A DNA stretch of 64,000 nucleotides from the NCBI RefSeq assembly GCF_023822045.1, contig NZ_CP084712.1, positions 558,001 to 622,000 on the forward strand, read 5' to 3'. The stretch's first letter is position 1. Each line of letters opens with the position of its first letter. Positions 52,801 to 61,612 of this stretch are shown here, one piece after another. The notes under the pieces were generated by a model. The model searched no databases. It was not told where the DNA came from and saw only the letters and a list, made by a program, of their open reading frames with translations. Position numbers and translations under genes: made by a program. This stretch comes from Sphingopyxis sp. USTB-05. GTDB taxonomy: Bacteria; Pseudomonadota; Alphaproteobacteria; Sphingomonadales; Sphingomonadaceae.

Positions 52801-53603
52801 TGCTCGGCGCGCTGCTCCTCCTCGCCTCGACTGCTGCGACCCCGGTCGCTGCGATTCCGCAGGGCGAGGCTGCCGAGACCGTCCGCCGCATTCCCGCCGC
52901 CGAAGCGCGGCAGGGTGTGGCGGCCGGCCCTGTCGGCATCTACGCCGTCGCGAACTGGATGATCGCGCGCTACGACCGCAAGACCGGCGAACGCCTGAAA
53001 TTGTGGGAGGGCGATCCTGCCCGCTATCCACACATCAACAGCTGCGCGCTTATCAAAGGCGAGCTGGTATGCGCGGCGTCGAACTTCCCCGCGGTGCCGC
53101 ACGCCAGTTCGGTCGAAATCTTCGACCCCTTGACGCTCGCGCACAAGCGCACGGTGTCGCTGGGGCAGGGGACTGGCTCGCTGACCTGGGTCGACTGGCA
53201 CGACGACCACTGGTGGGGGATGTTCGCCAATTATGACGCGAAGGGTGGCGAACCGCCGCGCGATCATCGACATACCACGCTGGTCAAGTTCGATCCCGAA
53301 TGGCGGCGCACCGAAAGCTGGGCGTTGCCCACGACGATCCTCGACCGCATCTCGCCGATGAGCATTTCGGGTGGTGGCTTCGGCCCAGATGGCAATCTGT
53401 GGCTATCGGGACATGATCTGCCCGAACTTTACGTCACACGGCTACCGAAGGGGGGTGCGACGCTCGACCATGTAGCTACCGTGGCGATGGAGGCTGAGGG
53501 GCAGGCGATCGACTGGGACGAAAGCCAGCCGGGAATGCTCTGGGGCATCAGCCGCAAGAACCGGGCGATGATTGAGATGCGCGTGCCGATGGTCGAGAAA
53601 TAA
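52800..53603 (+). CDS. Secreted hypothetical protein, probable beta-propeller fold
   Basis: ATG at 52800 shares its A with the receptor stop, which rules out the longer frame. The 267 residues have a signal peptide (cut near VAA at 18). The body alternates short hydrophobic strands with polar turns (YAVANWMIARYDRKTGERLKLW, SVEIFDPLTLAH, FGPDGNLWLSGHDLPELYV), a pattern of six or so blades. I do not recognise a catalytic motif. Being translationally coupled to a receptor it probably binds or processes the same compound in the periplasm, but no function is assigned. Confidence 0.7.
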   Translation: MLGALLLLASTAATPVAAIPQGEAAETVRRIPAAEARQGVAAGPVGIYAVANWMIARYDRKTGERLKLWEGDPARYPHINSCALIKGELVCAASNFPAVPHASSVEIFDPLTLAHKRTVSLGQGTGSLTWVDWHDDHWWGMFANYDAKGGEPPRDHRHTTLVKFDPEWRRTESWALPTTILDRISPMSISGGGFGPDGNLWLSGHDLPELYVTRLPKGGATLDHVATVAMEAEGQAIDWDESQPGMLWGISRKNRAMIEMRVPMVEK

Positions 53604-54038
53604 TTTCCCGCCAAGAAAAGCATCTGGCTCCGGAACCGTGATCATGGTCCCGGCGTATCTTCGCCGAGCTTCAAAACACAAAGGATTGAACGCTTTCCAC
53701 CGGGCCGCGCTCGCGCGCGGTCCGGACTAACCTCTTGGCCGCATTCGCGTGGAGCTGTGTTCTTTTTAGGCCCGTTCAGGGGGACAAGCTTGGCCTTCAG
53801 TTCGCCGTCAGAGGCAGACTGTCAGGGCGGCTTCAACGGCTGCTTGCAGGCTGTAACAGAACGAAGCTTTGGCAATAGGGCAAAGTTTACCGGACGAACG
53901 CAGCAATGATGGAGAGGCTGCCGATCAAATACGGCCGTCACCGGGGCTTTCGTCAATTCCGAAACCGAAGCTGCGCAACAGCTAACAGGCAATAACGTAC
54001 CCCGCTATTGCCTGTTCACGTCAATTTATACGCGCCGA
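53604..54038. other. 435-base gene-free region
   Basis: No coding frame with support is seen. On the plus strand GGAAC at 53632-53636, then 17 bases and CGTA, is one base off the EcfG promoter consensus. The region ends with the hairpin at 53984-54016. A short non-coding RNA between the two is conceivable but not shown. Confidence 0.35.
53984..54016. terminator. Hairpin after the entericidin gene
   Basis: AACAGGCAATA and TATTGCCTGTT pair perfectly over 11 bases around an 11-base loop, 22 bases beyond the entericidin stop. There is no T-tract on either side, so termination is likely but not certain. Confidence 0.45.
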
Positions 54039-54173
54039 TCAGCAGTTGCCTTTAACTCCATCGGCACAATCTGCAGCAGATTCAACGTCTTTTCCGGCAC
54101 CTTCAACCGTATTGCAGGCCGACAGAAGAAGCATCGAGCTGCTAATCGCGAAAATTGTCAGAAGCTTTTTCAT
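54039..54173 (-). CDS. Entericidin-like small lipoprotein
   Basis: ATG at 54173 follows GGAGAGAG and gives 44 residues; the longer frame upstream is non-coding. The lipobox is LLLSAC with the modified cysteine near residue 20, then NTVEGAGKDVESAADCADGVKGNC, typical of entericidin A/B lipoproteins. Unusually, the short mature part carries two more cysteines. Entericidins are envelope lipoproteins linked to stress and stationary phase. The upstream GGAAC-N16-CGTT element supports general-stress control. Confidence 0.85.
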   Translation of the reverse strand: MKKLLTIFAISSSMLLLSACNTVEGAGKDVESAADCADGVKGNC

Positions 54174-54640
54174 TCTCTCTCTCCGACGGCGAGGGCAAAA
54201 TACCCCCAACTTTAGTTTCGATATTTCGACAACGGCCGTTCGCAACGATTGTTCCGTCACATAGCGTCAAGCTAGCCGAAGCGTTCAGAATGATCGCTAG
54301 GCTGGGTAGCCGTCTGCGATGGCCTCAGACGGCTAAGTTGCCACCGTGGGTCATCAGAGGTCTTTTCGGCATCCTGCCCATTGCGGCTCTGCGCTCTGCG
54401 CACGTCGCTTCGAGCTGGGGTGTCTGTCATCCACCTCGGGCGACTTTAATTGCCCGAAGGCTAACGACCAGTGGTTGCGGTCGGAACTCCGGGAGCGAAA
54501 AGTGTTGGGATTTGAATGAGCGATGTGCGCGAGCGAAATCGCTAAGTTCGCCTGTGTCGTGTGAAGGTGTGCGGACAGGTGGGCTATAAGCTCACCATTC
54601 GTCACAAAAAAATTGATATCACGCCATAATCTGGCGATGA
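54174..54640. other. Gene-free region between entericidin and the tRNA
   Basis: Apart from the EcfG promoter and a stem-loop (TAGCCGTCTG at 54307-54316 and CAGACGGCTA at 54326-54335, a perfect ten-base stem), nothing recognisable is present. Short open frames lack domains and ribosome sites. Confidence 0.4.
54231..54255 (-). promoter_or_regulatory. EcfG-type general-stress promoter of the entericidin gene
   Basis: Read on the minus strand, GGAAC (54255-54251), 16 bases and CGTT (54234-54231) match the alphaproteobacterial EcfG consensus GGAAC-N16/17-CGTT exactly. The entericidin start is about 58 bases downstream. Confidence 0.7.
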
Positions 54641-54727
54641 TGGTGCGGTCGAGAAGACTCGAACTTCCACGGCCTTTCGGCCACAACGACCTCAACGTTG
54701 CGCGTCTACCAGTTCCGCCACGACCGC
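54641..54727 (-). tRNA. tRNA-Leu(GAG), CCA encoded
   Basis: Read on the minus strand, the 7-bp acceptor stem GCGGTCG/CGACCGC, the anticodon stem CAACG/CGTTG with loop TTGAGGT (anticodon GAG), a long variable arm closed by GGCC/GGCC, and the TTCGAGTC T-arm give a class II leucine tRNA. Discriminator A and CCA follow, 87 bases in all. No gene interrupts it. Confidence 0.93.
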
Positions 54728-55205
54728 ACATCATGATGGTCCGGATCGGGTCCGGCACCAGGTAGGAGCGGGCGCCTAGCAAAGCTTTTCAGGCGATGCA
54801 AGCGAGCGCCCTCGATTTATTTTTGCGGCTGCGAGCAATCGGCTTCGGACAACGCCCCCATCGCCGCCAAATCGACTCAAAAGAGTCATCCAACCACCAT
54901 CGTCAACGGGGTTGAACGCCCGGCGACTATCCGGCCCGCCTCCAGCTCGGCCTCAGGGATCGGGTCAAGCTGTCGGAGCAGACGCTCTTCAACAGGAAAT
55001 CGAACCGGGGTTCGAGGCGCGCAACCCGACCGTGCGCAAATATGAAGAAGTCCCAACGTTGGACGATGACAAGAGCCATTTCACCCGCTACAGCGCCCAC
55101 CGAACCTGATTGCTCAGCGCGTGGTTCGAGCGCTGAAGCTTTCCCCCTCTTCGTCGCCGCGCGATAGGGAGAGGCGGTTCGGGCCGTCTCAGCGGACTCG
55201 CTCGA
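54728..55205. other. Gene-free region between the tRNA and the T2SS promoter
   Basis: No supported gene is seen. A 65-residue plus-strand frame at 54912-55109 contains an acidic, possibly relic coding segment but has no recognisable domain. Phage integrases often target tRNA 3' ends, but no attachment repeat or integrase is visible here. Confidence 0.4.
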
Positions 55206-55245
55206 CCGTCAAAAAACTGTAATCTTCCGGTCAACTGATTGTCAC
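55206..55245 (+). promoter_or_regulatory. Tandem Pho-box-like array upstream of gspC
   Basis: Four seven-base units, CCGTCAA (55206), CTGTAAT (55217), CGGTCAA (55228) and TTGTCAC (55239), are spaced at exactly 11 bases. Against the PhoB consensus unit CTGTCAT they match at 5, 6, 5 and 5-6 positions. The array ends 60 bases before the gspC start. Confidence 0.55.
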
Positions 55246-55304
55246 CGTTCGCCCCTAGGCGATTCGCGAGACAGGTTTTTCAGTCTGGGGGACAGATACA
55301 TTTC

Positions 55305-56186
55305 ATGGCGACGTTGATGTCCGGATCGGCCGTTCGTCTTCCGCGTGCGTTGCCTGCTTGGCTGCGCGCCGGAAAGCGTTCGCCGCGTGAGGTCTGGCCG
55401 GCGTTGCTGGTCGGTCTGCTCGGCGCGCTGCTGATCTGGCAATGTGTTCGGCTGCTCTGGACGCTGCTTACGCCGCTGTCGCCGCTCGGCGCATGGCAGC
55501 CGCAGGCGGCGGTCATCGTCTCGCCCGCCGAACGGCGCGCGCTCTTTACCAGCCTCGATCCCTTTTTTCGCGGCAATGCGCAGGGGCCGGCATCGGCGAC
55601 CGTCACGTCGGCGGGGCTCACGCTTTTCGGCATCAACCTCAATGAAGCGACCGGCGGCGGTTCGGCGATTATCGCGGGCGAAGACGGGATACAGACGAGT
55701 TACGCCGTCGGCGACGAGATTGCGCCGGGGCTGAAGCTCGTCGGCGTTGCCTTCGATCATGTGCTGCTCGACCGTGGCGGCGCGCGCGAAAGCCTGTTCC
55801 TCGATCAGAGCGGCGAGGCTCCCGTCGCCAACGCCGCGACGCCGTTGCCGGCGCCGACGCCCGAAATCGGCGCCGCTCCGGCGGGCGCGAGCGCCAGCGG
55901 CGAAATGACCCCGGCGGCGATCAAGGCCGGGGTCGGCTTTGCGCCCCGTACCGAAAATGGCCGCGTCACCGGCATCGTCGTCCAGCCGCAAGGCGACGGC
56001 GCCGCCTTCCGCGCCGCGGGTCTTCGCCCCGGCGATGTCGTCCGGTCGGTGAACGGCCGCCAGATCGGATCGGCGAGCGATGCCGCCTCGCTCGCCAACC
56101 AGTTGACGCCCGGCGCGCGTATCGCGCTCGAGGTCGAGCGCGGCGCCAGCGTCGTTCCCGTCGCCATTTTCCTCTCGAAACAATAG
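55305..56186 (+). CDS. gspC: Type II secretion protein C
   Basis: I use ATG 55305, preceded by GGGGGACAG; the upstream frame is non-coding. The 293 residues hold one TM helix at about 32-56, an HR domain (QAAVIVSPAERRALFTSLDPFF with LTLFGINLNEATGGGSAIIAGEDG) and a C-terminal PDZ domain (GIVVQPQGDGAAFRAAGLRPGDVVRSVNG). GspC links the inner-membrane platform to the secretin. It leads the gsp operon, with gspD starting six bases later. Confidence 0.88.
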   Translation: MATLMSGSAVRLPRALPAWLRAGKRSPREVWPALLVGLLGALLIWQCVRLLWTLLTPLSPLGAWQPQAAVIVSPAERRALFTSLDPFFRGNAQGPASATVTSAGLTLFGINLNEATGGGSAIIAGEDGIQTSYAVGDEIAPGLKLVGVAFDHVLLDRGGARESLFLDQSGEAPVANAATPLPAPTPEIGAAPAGASASGEMTPAAIKAGVGFAPRTENGRVTGIVVQPQGDGAAFRAAGLRPGDVVRSVNGRQIGSASDAASLANQLTPGARIALEVERGASVVPVAIFLSKQ

Positions 56187-56192
56187 AGACCC

Positions 56193-58409
56193 ATGCGCCT
56201 CAAACTTTCCCTGATGCTCGCCGCCGCGCTGGTTTCCGCCACGCCGGGACCCGCGTTTGCCCAATACACGCTCAATGTGCGCGATGCCGATATCCGCGCC
56301 TTCATTCAGGATGCCGCACGGATCACCGGGCGCACCTTCGTCATTGACGGGCGCGTCAACGGCAAGGTTTCGGTCGTCACCGACCGGCCGCTGTCGCGCA
56401 GCGAATATTTTGAGATATTCCTCGCGACGCTGCGCTCGAACGGCCTTGTTGCCGTGCCGGGGCCAAACGGAAGCTACCGCGTCCAGCCGATCGACGGCGC
56501 CGCGGCGCAGCCCGGCCGCATCGGCAGCGGCGGGGCGGCGCAGAACCAGTTCGTCACCGAAATCATCCGCCTGCGCTATATCGACGCTGTGTCGGCGGTC
56601 GAAACGCTGCGCCCGCTCGTCAGCGCGCAGGGTTCGCTCACAGCGAACCGCAACGCCAACAGCCTGGTGGTCGCAGACTTCGCCGACAATATCCGCCGCA
56701 TCCGCGCGCTTGCGTCGAGCATCGACCGCGACAGTTCGACCAGTCAGATCGTCACGCTCAAAAATGCCGGTGCGCGGGAAATCGCCGCCGCGCTGCAGGC
56801 GCTCGTCCCGGCGGCGGGCGAGGGGGCACAAAAGCCCGTCGCGATCGTTCCGATCGACAGCAGCAACGCGATCGCCCTCAGGGGCGACCAGGCGATGGTC
56901 GCGCGCTTTGTCCAGATGGCGAACGACCTTGATGCGAAGGCTGCGGGCGGCACTGAACTGCGTGTCTATTGGCTCGAACATGCCAATGCCGAAACCCTGC
57001 TCCCGACGCTCCAGCAATTGATCGGCGGCGGCAGCGACCCCGCACAGAAGGCGGGCCTGCCGCCCGCATCCTCATCGTCGTCGACGTCTTCGTCGGGCGG
57101 CGGTGCGACCCCCGCTCCGGCAGCGGCGGCATCGGCCCCGACCTCGGTCGGCGGCGGCGGCACGGGCAGCATCTCGACCCGCGGCCCCGCAATCATCACG
57201 CGATATGAGGGCGCGAACGCAATCATCGTTGCCGCGAACAGCGAAGTGCAGCGTATGCTCGGCGAACTCATCCGCCAGCTCGACAGCCGGCGGCAGCAGG
57301 TGCTGGTCGAGGCGATCGTCGTCGAGATCGGCGACGATGCGGCGAAGCGCCTTGGCGTCCAGTTCCTGCTCGGCGGCAAGAATATCCCCTTTGTCGCCAC
57401 CAGCTACAGCAATGCGCAGCCCAATATCCTGACGCTGGGCGGCGCCTATGCCGCGACCAAGCTGACGCAGGACAAGACCACGGTCGACGGTGAAACCGTC
57501 GTTACCCAGACGAGCAGTTCACTCGGCAACAGCCTGCAGGAAGCGGCAGCGGCTTCGCTGCTCGGCGCCAGCGGCGGCTTCGCAGGTTTTGCGGGCGACA
57601 TCGGCAAGAACACGATCTTCGGCGCGATCATCAACGCGGTGAAATCGGACACCACGTCGAACCTGCTTGCGACCCCGCACATCGTCACGCTCGACAATCA
57701 GGCGGCGAAATTCCTCGTCGGACAGGAAGTGCCGATCACGACGGGCGAGGCGCTCAGCGACAATTTCGACAACGCTTTCCGCACCGTCCAGCGCGAAGAG
57801 GTCGGCATCAAGCTCGACGTCACGCCGCAGGTCAATGGCGCGGGCGAAGTGAAGCTGTTCCTGCGTCAGGAAGTGTCGAGCGTCGCGGGCCCGGTCTCGT
57901 CGCGCAACAGCGACCTCATCCTCAACAAGCGCTCGTTCGAAACCGTGCTCACCGTCGACGACGGCGAAATCCTCGCGATCGGCGGCCTGCTCAATGACGA
58001 CGAGCGCAAGACGATCGAGCGCATCCCGCTTTTGAGCGACATTCCGCTGATCGGCGAGCTTTTCAAATCGCGCAGCCGGACGCGCTCGAAGACCAACCTG
58101 ATGGTCTTCATCCGCCCGACGATCCTGCGCAATCGTGAGGATAATGCTGCGCTCACTGCGCGCCGCTACGGCTATATCCGCGACTTCCAGCTCCAGCGGA
58201 ACCCCGATCAGGAGCCCGCGATCGACACGCTGGTCCGCGACTATCTGGGCGCGGTTCCGCCGGTGCCGAGCGCGGCGACCCCCGCCGACATCACCGTCGG
58301 CCCGGTCAATCTGCCCGAACTGCGGGGCGAGGGCGGCAGCGTCAAGCCGGCCGACGTCCCGCCCTCGATTTCGCAAGCGCCTGCGCCACCTACCGGAGAA
58401 TATCCGTGA
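56193..58409 (+). CDS. gspD: Type II secretion secretin
   Basis: The 738 residues contain a signal peptide to about 23, N0 (YTLNVRDADIRAFIQDAARITG), N1-N3 repeats, and the secretin domain with VPITTGE and FRTVQREEVGIKLDVTPQVN. A Ser/Ala/Pro-rich low-complexity linker at about 285-320 separates N2/N3 parts. It forms the outer-membrane channel. A C-terminal Pro-rich tail follows; no S-domain-type pilotin signal is evident. gspE starts with GTG four bases before its stop. Confidence 0.92.
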   Translation: MRLKLSLMLAAALVSATPGPAFAQYTLNVRDADIRAFIQDAARITGRTFVIDGRVNGKVSVVTDRPLSRSEYFEIFLATLRSNGLVAVPGPNGSYRVQPIDGAAAQPGRIGSGGAAQNQFVTEIIRLRYIDAVSAVETLRPLVSAQGSLTANRNANSLVVADFADNIRRIRALASSIDRDSSTSQIVTLKNAGAREIAAALQALVPAAGEGAQKPVAIVPIDSSNAIALRGDQAMVARFVQMANDLDAKAAGGTELRVYWLEHANAETLLPTLQQLIGGGSDPAQKAGLPPASSSSSTSSSGGGATPAPAAAASAPTSVGGGGTGSISTRGPAIITRYEGANAIIVAANSEVQRMLGELIRQLDSRRQQVLVEAIVVEIGDDAAKRLGVQFLLGGKNIPFVATSYSNAQPNILTLGGAYAATKLTQDKTTVDGETVVTQTSSSLGNSLQEAAAASLLGASGGFAGFAGDIGKNTIFGAIINAVKSDTTSNLLATPHIVTLDNQAAKFLVGQEVPITTGEALSDNFDNAFRTVQREEVGIKLDVTPQVNGAGEVKLFLRQEVSSVAGPVSSRNSDLILNKRSFETVLTVDDGEILAIGGLLNDDERKTIERIPLLSDIPLIGELFKSRSRTRSKTNLMVFIRPTILRNREDNAALTARRYGYIRDFQLQRNPDQEPAIDTLVRDYLGAVPPVPSAATPADITVGPVNLPELRGEGGSVKPADVPPSISQAPAPPTGEYP

Positions 58410-59899
58410 CCGACATCGAACCGGCGGCGCCTCCCCCGGCGCCGGTTGATATTCCATACGGCTTTGCCCGTACCCACGGCGTCGTGATCGCGCCCGGCGA
58501 AAACGGCGTCTGGCTGGCGACGCTGCGCGAGGACGCCGACCCCGCGATATTGATCGAGGTGAAACGCCATCTCGCGCAGCCGCTGCGCGTCGCGACAGCG
58601 AACATTGCCGATTTCGACCGGTTGCTTTCCGACCATTATGCCGTCGACAGCTCGGCGGCTGCGATGGCCGGGTCGCTCGACGGCAGCGACCTCGACCTTG
58701 GCATTCCCAGCGCCGAGGATTTGCTCGACAGCGCCGACGACGCCCCCGCGATCCGCCTGATCAACGCGATTATCGCCGAAGCGGTGCGGCAGGGCGTCAG
58801 CGACATCCATATCGAACCCTATGAAAGCGGACTCGTCGTTCGCATGCGCGCCGATGGCGTGCTGCGCGAGCATCTTCGCATGCCGCCGCATGTCGCGCCG
58901 GTCGTCGTCAGCCGCATCAAGGTGATGGCGCGCCTCGACATTGCCGAACGCCGTGTGCCGCAGGACGGACGCATCGGGCTGACGCTGGCGGGCAAAGCCG
59001 TCGACGTTCGCGTCTCGACGCTGCCGAGCCGTGCGGGGGAGCGTGTCGTGATGCGTATCCTCGACAAGGATGCGGCGGGGATCGACTTCGACGTCCTTGG
59101 CCTGACGGGCGCCGCCGACCAGATCCTGCGCGAGGCGCTCGCCGAACCCAATGGCATCATCCTTGTTACCGGACCGACGGGCTCGGGCAAGACGACGACG
59201 CTCTATGCGGCGTTGAAGCAGCTCAACGACGGCCAGCGCAATATCCTGACCGTCGAAGATCCGGTCGAATATGCGGTGGACGGTGTCGGCCAGACGCAGG
59301 TGAACAGCAAGGTCGGGCTCGATTTCGCCGCGGGCCTCCGTGCGATCCTGCGCCAGGATCCCGACGTCGTGATGGTCGGCGAAATCCGTGACCGCGAGAC
59401 CGCTGACATCGCGGTGCAGGCGTCGCTGACCGGGCATCTCGTGCTCTCGACCGTCCATACCAATGATGCCGTCGGCGCGATCACGCGCCTCAAGGATCTG
59501 AAAGTCGAGCCTTTCCTGCTCGCCTCGACCTTGCGCGCCGTTCTTGCGCAGCGCCTTGTTCGCAAGCTTTGCGATCATTGCCGCGAACCGGTGCAGGCCG
59601 ACAACAGCATTGCCGCGATGCTCGGGCTCGACATCGGCACCGTGATCTGGCGGCCGAAGGGCTGCGACCAGTGCGGAGGCACCGGGTTCAAGGGCCGCAT
59701 CGGCGTGTTCGAAGCGATCAAGGTCGACGAGACCGTCCGCCGTTATATCTACGCCGGCGGCGATGAGGCGATGATCACGCGGCACGCCTTCCTGAAATCG
59801 CCGACGCTGGCCTCGGCCGCGCGGGCGATGGTGGCGAAGGGGCTGACGACGGCCGAAGAAGCGATCCGCATCGCGCGGCGCGAGGATGTCGATGCCTGA
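58406..59899 (+). CDS. gspE: Type II secretion ATPase
   Basis: The GTG start overlaps the gspD stop. In the 497 residues Walker A is GPTGSGKT (Lys262), the Asp box and Walker B follow (LRQDPDVVMVGEIRDRETADIAV), and the zinc cysteines are Cys389, Cys392, Cys420 and Cys423. GspE powers pseudopilus assembly from the cytosolic face. All catalytic features are intact. Confidence 0.93.
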   Translation: MTDIEPAAPPPAPVDIPYGFARTHGVVIAPGENGVWLATLREDADPAILIEVKRHLAQPLRVATANIADFDRLLSDHYAVDSSAAAMAGSLDGSDLDLGIPSAEDLLDSADDAPAIRLINAIIAEAVRQGVSDIHIEPYESGLVVRMRADGVLREHLRMPPHVAPVVVSRIKVMARLDIAERRVPQDGRIGLTLAGKAVDVRVSTLPSRAGERVVMRILDKDAAGIDFDVLGLTGAADQILREALAEPNGIILVTGPTGSGKTTTLYAALKQLNDGQRNILTVEDPVEYAVDGVGQTQVNSKVGLDFAAGLRAILRQDPDVVMVGEIRDRETADIAVQASLTGHLVLSTVHTNDAVGAITRLKDLKVEPFLLASTLRAVLAQRLVRKLCDHCREPVQADNSIAAMLGLDIGTVIWRPKGCDQCGGTGFKGRIGVFEAIKVDETVRRYIYAGGDEAMITRHAFLKSPTLASAARAMVAKGLTTAEEAIRIARREDVDA

Positions 59900-61106
59900 T
59901 TATCGCTATGTGGCGATCGATCCGCAGGGCCGCGAACGCAAGGGACGGCTGACCGCCGCCAACGATGATGCGGCGCGCGCGGACCTGATCCGCCGCAAAT
60001 TCCATATCGTTGCGGTCGAGGCCGCGGGCGCGAAGCCCGCGGGCCGTTCGCTGCTCGCCTTTCGCAAGAACAAGCTGTCCTCCAAGGAACTCGCGCTCTT
60101 TACGCGTCAGCTCGCGACGCTGGCCGAAGTCGCGCCGCTTGAGGAGGCGCTGCGCACACTGACGCGCCAGAGTGAGGCCGAAAGCGCGCGCGCCGTCATC
60201 GGCGATGTCCATGCCGGGCTGCTCGAAGGCCGCCGCCTCGCCGATGCGATGGGCCGTCAGCCGAGCAGCTTCCCGCCGCTCTATCGCGCGATGGTCGCGG
60301 CGGGCGAGACCACGGGCAGCCTGACGACGATCCTCGCGCGCCTTGCCGACCTGCTCGAACGCCAAGCGGAGGTGCGCGGCAAGCTGATCGCGGCGCTCGC
60401 TTATCCGATCGTGCTCGCGATCGTTGCGATCGGCGTCGTCGCGGCGCTGATGATCTTCGTCGTCCCGCGCGTCGTCGAACAATTTACGGATACGGGGCAG
60501 CAACTTCCGTTCCTTACCCGCGCGGTGATCGCGATATCGGGCTTTGCGGCGAACTGGTGGTGGCTGATCGCGCTGCTGCTTGCCGCTGCAAGCTTTGGGT
60601 GGGTGACGGCGATGCGCCGCCCGGCGTTCAAGGCGCGCGTCGACGCACGCCTCCTCCGCCTGCCGCTCTTTGGCCGCCTGCTGCGCGACCTTTACGCCGC
60701 GCGCTTTGCCCGGACGCTCTCGACGATGGTGTCGAGCCGCCTGCCGCTCGTCGAAGGGCTGAAGCTGACGGTGCCGACGATCCGCAACGCCGCGCTTGCC
60801 GGCGCGACCGCCAATATCGTCGATCAGGTGCGCGCCGGCGGCGGCCTTTCCACCGCGCTTCGCGACGCCGGGGTCTTTCCGCCCTTGCTCGTCTATATGA
60901 CCGCAAGCGGCGAAAGCGCGGGCCGGCTCGAACAGATGCTCGAACGTGCCGCCGATTATCTCGAACGCGAATTCGACCGCTTTACGGCGGCGTCGATGGC
61001 GCTTCTCGAACCTGTCATAATTGTCGTTATGGGGTCGTGCGTGGCCCTTATCATCCTCGCCATTCTGCTGCCGATCCTCCAGTTGCAGAACCTAGCCGGA
61101 CTATGA
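59886..61106 (+). CDS. gspF: Type II secretion inner-membrane platform protein
   Basis: Starting at ATG 59886 gives a 14-base overlap with gspE (a second ATG lies six bases on). The 406 residues have an N-terminal MPDYRYVAIDPQGRERKG segment and two T2SSF domains with three TM helices (about 165-190, 215-240, 375-400). GspF connects the ATPase to the pseudopilus. The gspG start overlaps its stop as ATGA. Confidence 0.92.
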   Translation: MSMPDYRYVAIDPQGRERKGRLTAANDDAARADLIRRKFHIVAVEAAGAKPAGRSLLAFRKNKLSSKELALFTRQLATLAEVAPLEEALRTLTRQSEAESARAVIGDVHAGLLEGRRLADAMGRQPSSFPPLYRAMVAAGETTGSLTTILARLADLLERQAEVRGKLIAALAYPIVLAIVAIGVVAALMIFVVPRVVEQFTDTGQQLPFLTRAVIAISGFAANWWWLIALLLAAASFGWVTAMRRPAFKARVDARLLRLPLFGRLLRDLYAARFARTLSTMVSSRLPLVEGLKLTVPTIRNAALAGATANIVDQVRAGGGLSTALRDAGVFPPLLVYMTASGESAGRLEQMLERAADYLEREFDRFTAASMALLEPVIIVVMGSCVALIILAILLPILQLQNLAGL

Positions 61107-61612
61107 AAATGTCGCTGATGAAGCTAATCTTTCGCCTGATGCTCGATACATCCTACTCCGATCGCGGCCGGCCGCCGGCGCAGCGCCGCAAGACCGACGA
61201 ACGCGGTTTCACGCTCACCGAGTTGATGGTCGTGATCTTCATCATCGGCCTGCTCGCGACCGTGGTGATGATCAACGTCCTGCCCAGCCAGGACCGCGCG
61301 ATGGTGACCAAGGCCAAGGCCGATATTTCGACGCTCGAAAATGCGCTGGAACAGTACCGGCTCGACAATCTGACCTATCCCGCTTCGACCGACGGCCTGA
61401 ACGCGCTTGTCACCGCGCCGCCTGCACTTGCGCAGCCCGAACGCTATCGCCGAGGCGGCTATATCAAGACGCTGCCCGCCGATCCGTGGGGCCGTCCCTA
61501 TAATTATCAGGCGCCCGGGCCGAACGGAAAGGCGTTCGACGTCTGGTCGCTCGGCGCCGATGGCGCCCCCGGCGGGACCGACGACAATGCGGATATTCGC
61601 GCCGAGGGTTGA
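61103..61612 (+). CDS. gspG: Major pseudopilin
   Basis: The 169 residues include the prepilin site RG|FTLTELMVVI with the peptidase cut after Gly35 and the conserved Glu40 at mature position 5. The C-terminal domain has DPWGRPYNYQ and the calcium-binding loop SLGADGAPGGTDDNADI. The 35-residue leader is much longer than the usual six to ten and includes an extra hydrophobic start (MKMSLMKLIFRLML). An internal start nearer the cut is possible, but no ATG with a ribosome site is seen. Confidence 0.92.
   Translation: MKMSLMKLIFRLMLDTSYSDRGRPPAQRRKTDERGFTLTELMVVIFIIGLLATVVMINVLPSQDRAMVTKAKADISTLENALEQYRLDNLTYPASTDGLNALVTAPPALAQPERYRRGGYIKTLPADPWGRPYNYQAPGPNGKAFDVWSLGADGAPGGTDDNADIRAEG

Noticed and set aside
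54912..55109. A 65-residue frame after the tRNA gene, possibly a gene relic or phage remnant
   Set aside because: There is no recognisable domain, no integrase and no attachment repeat, so no mobile element can be claimed.
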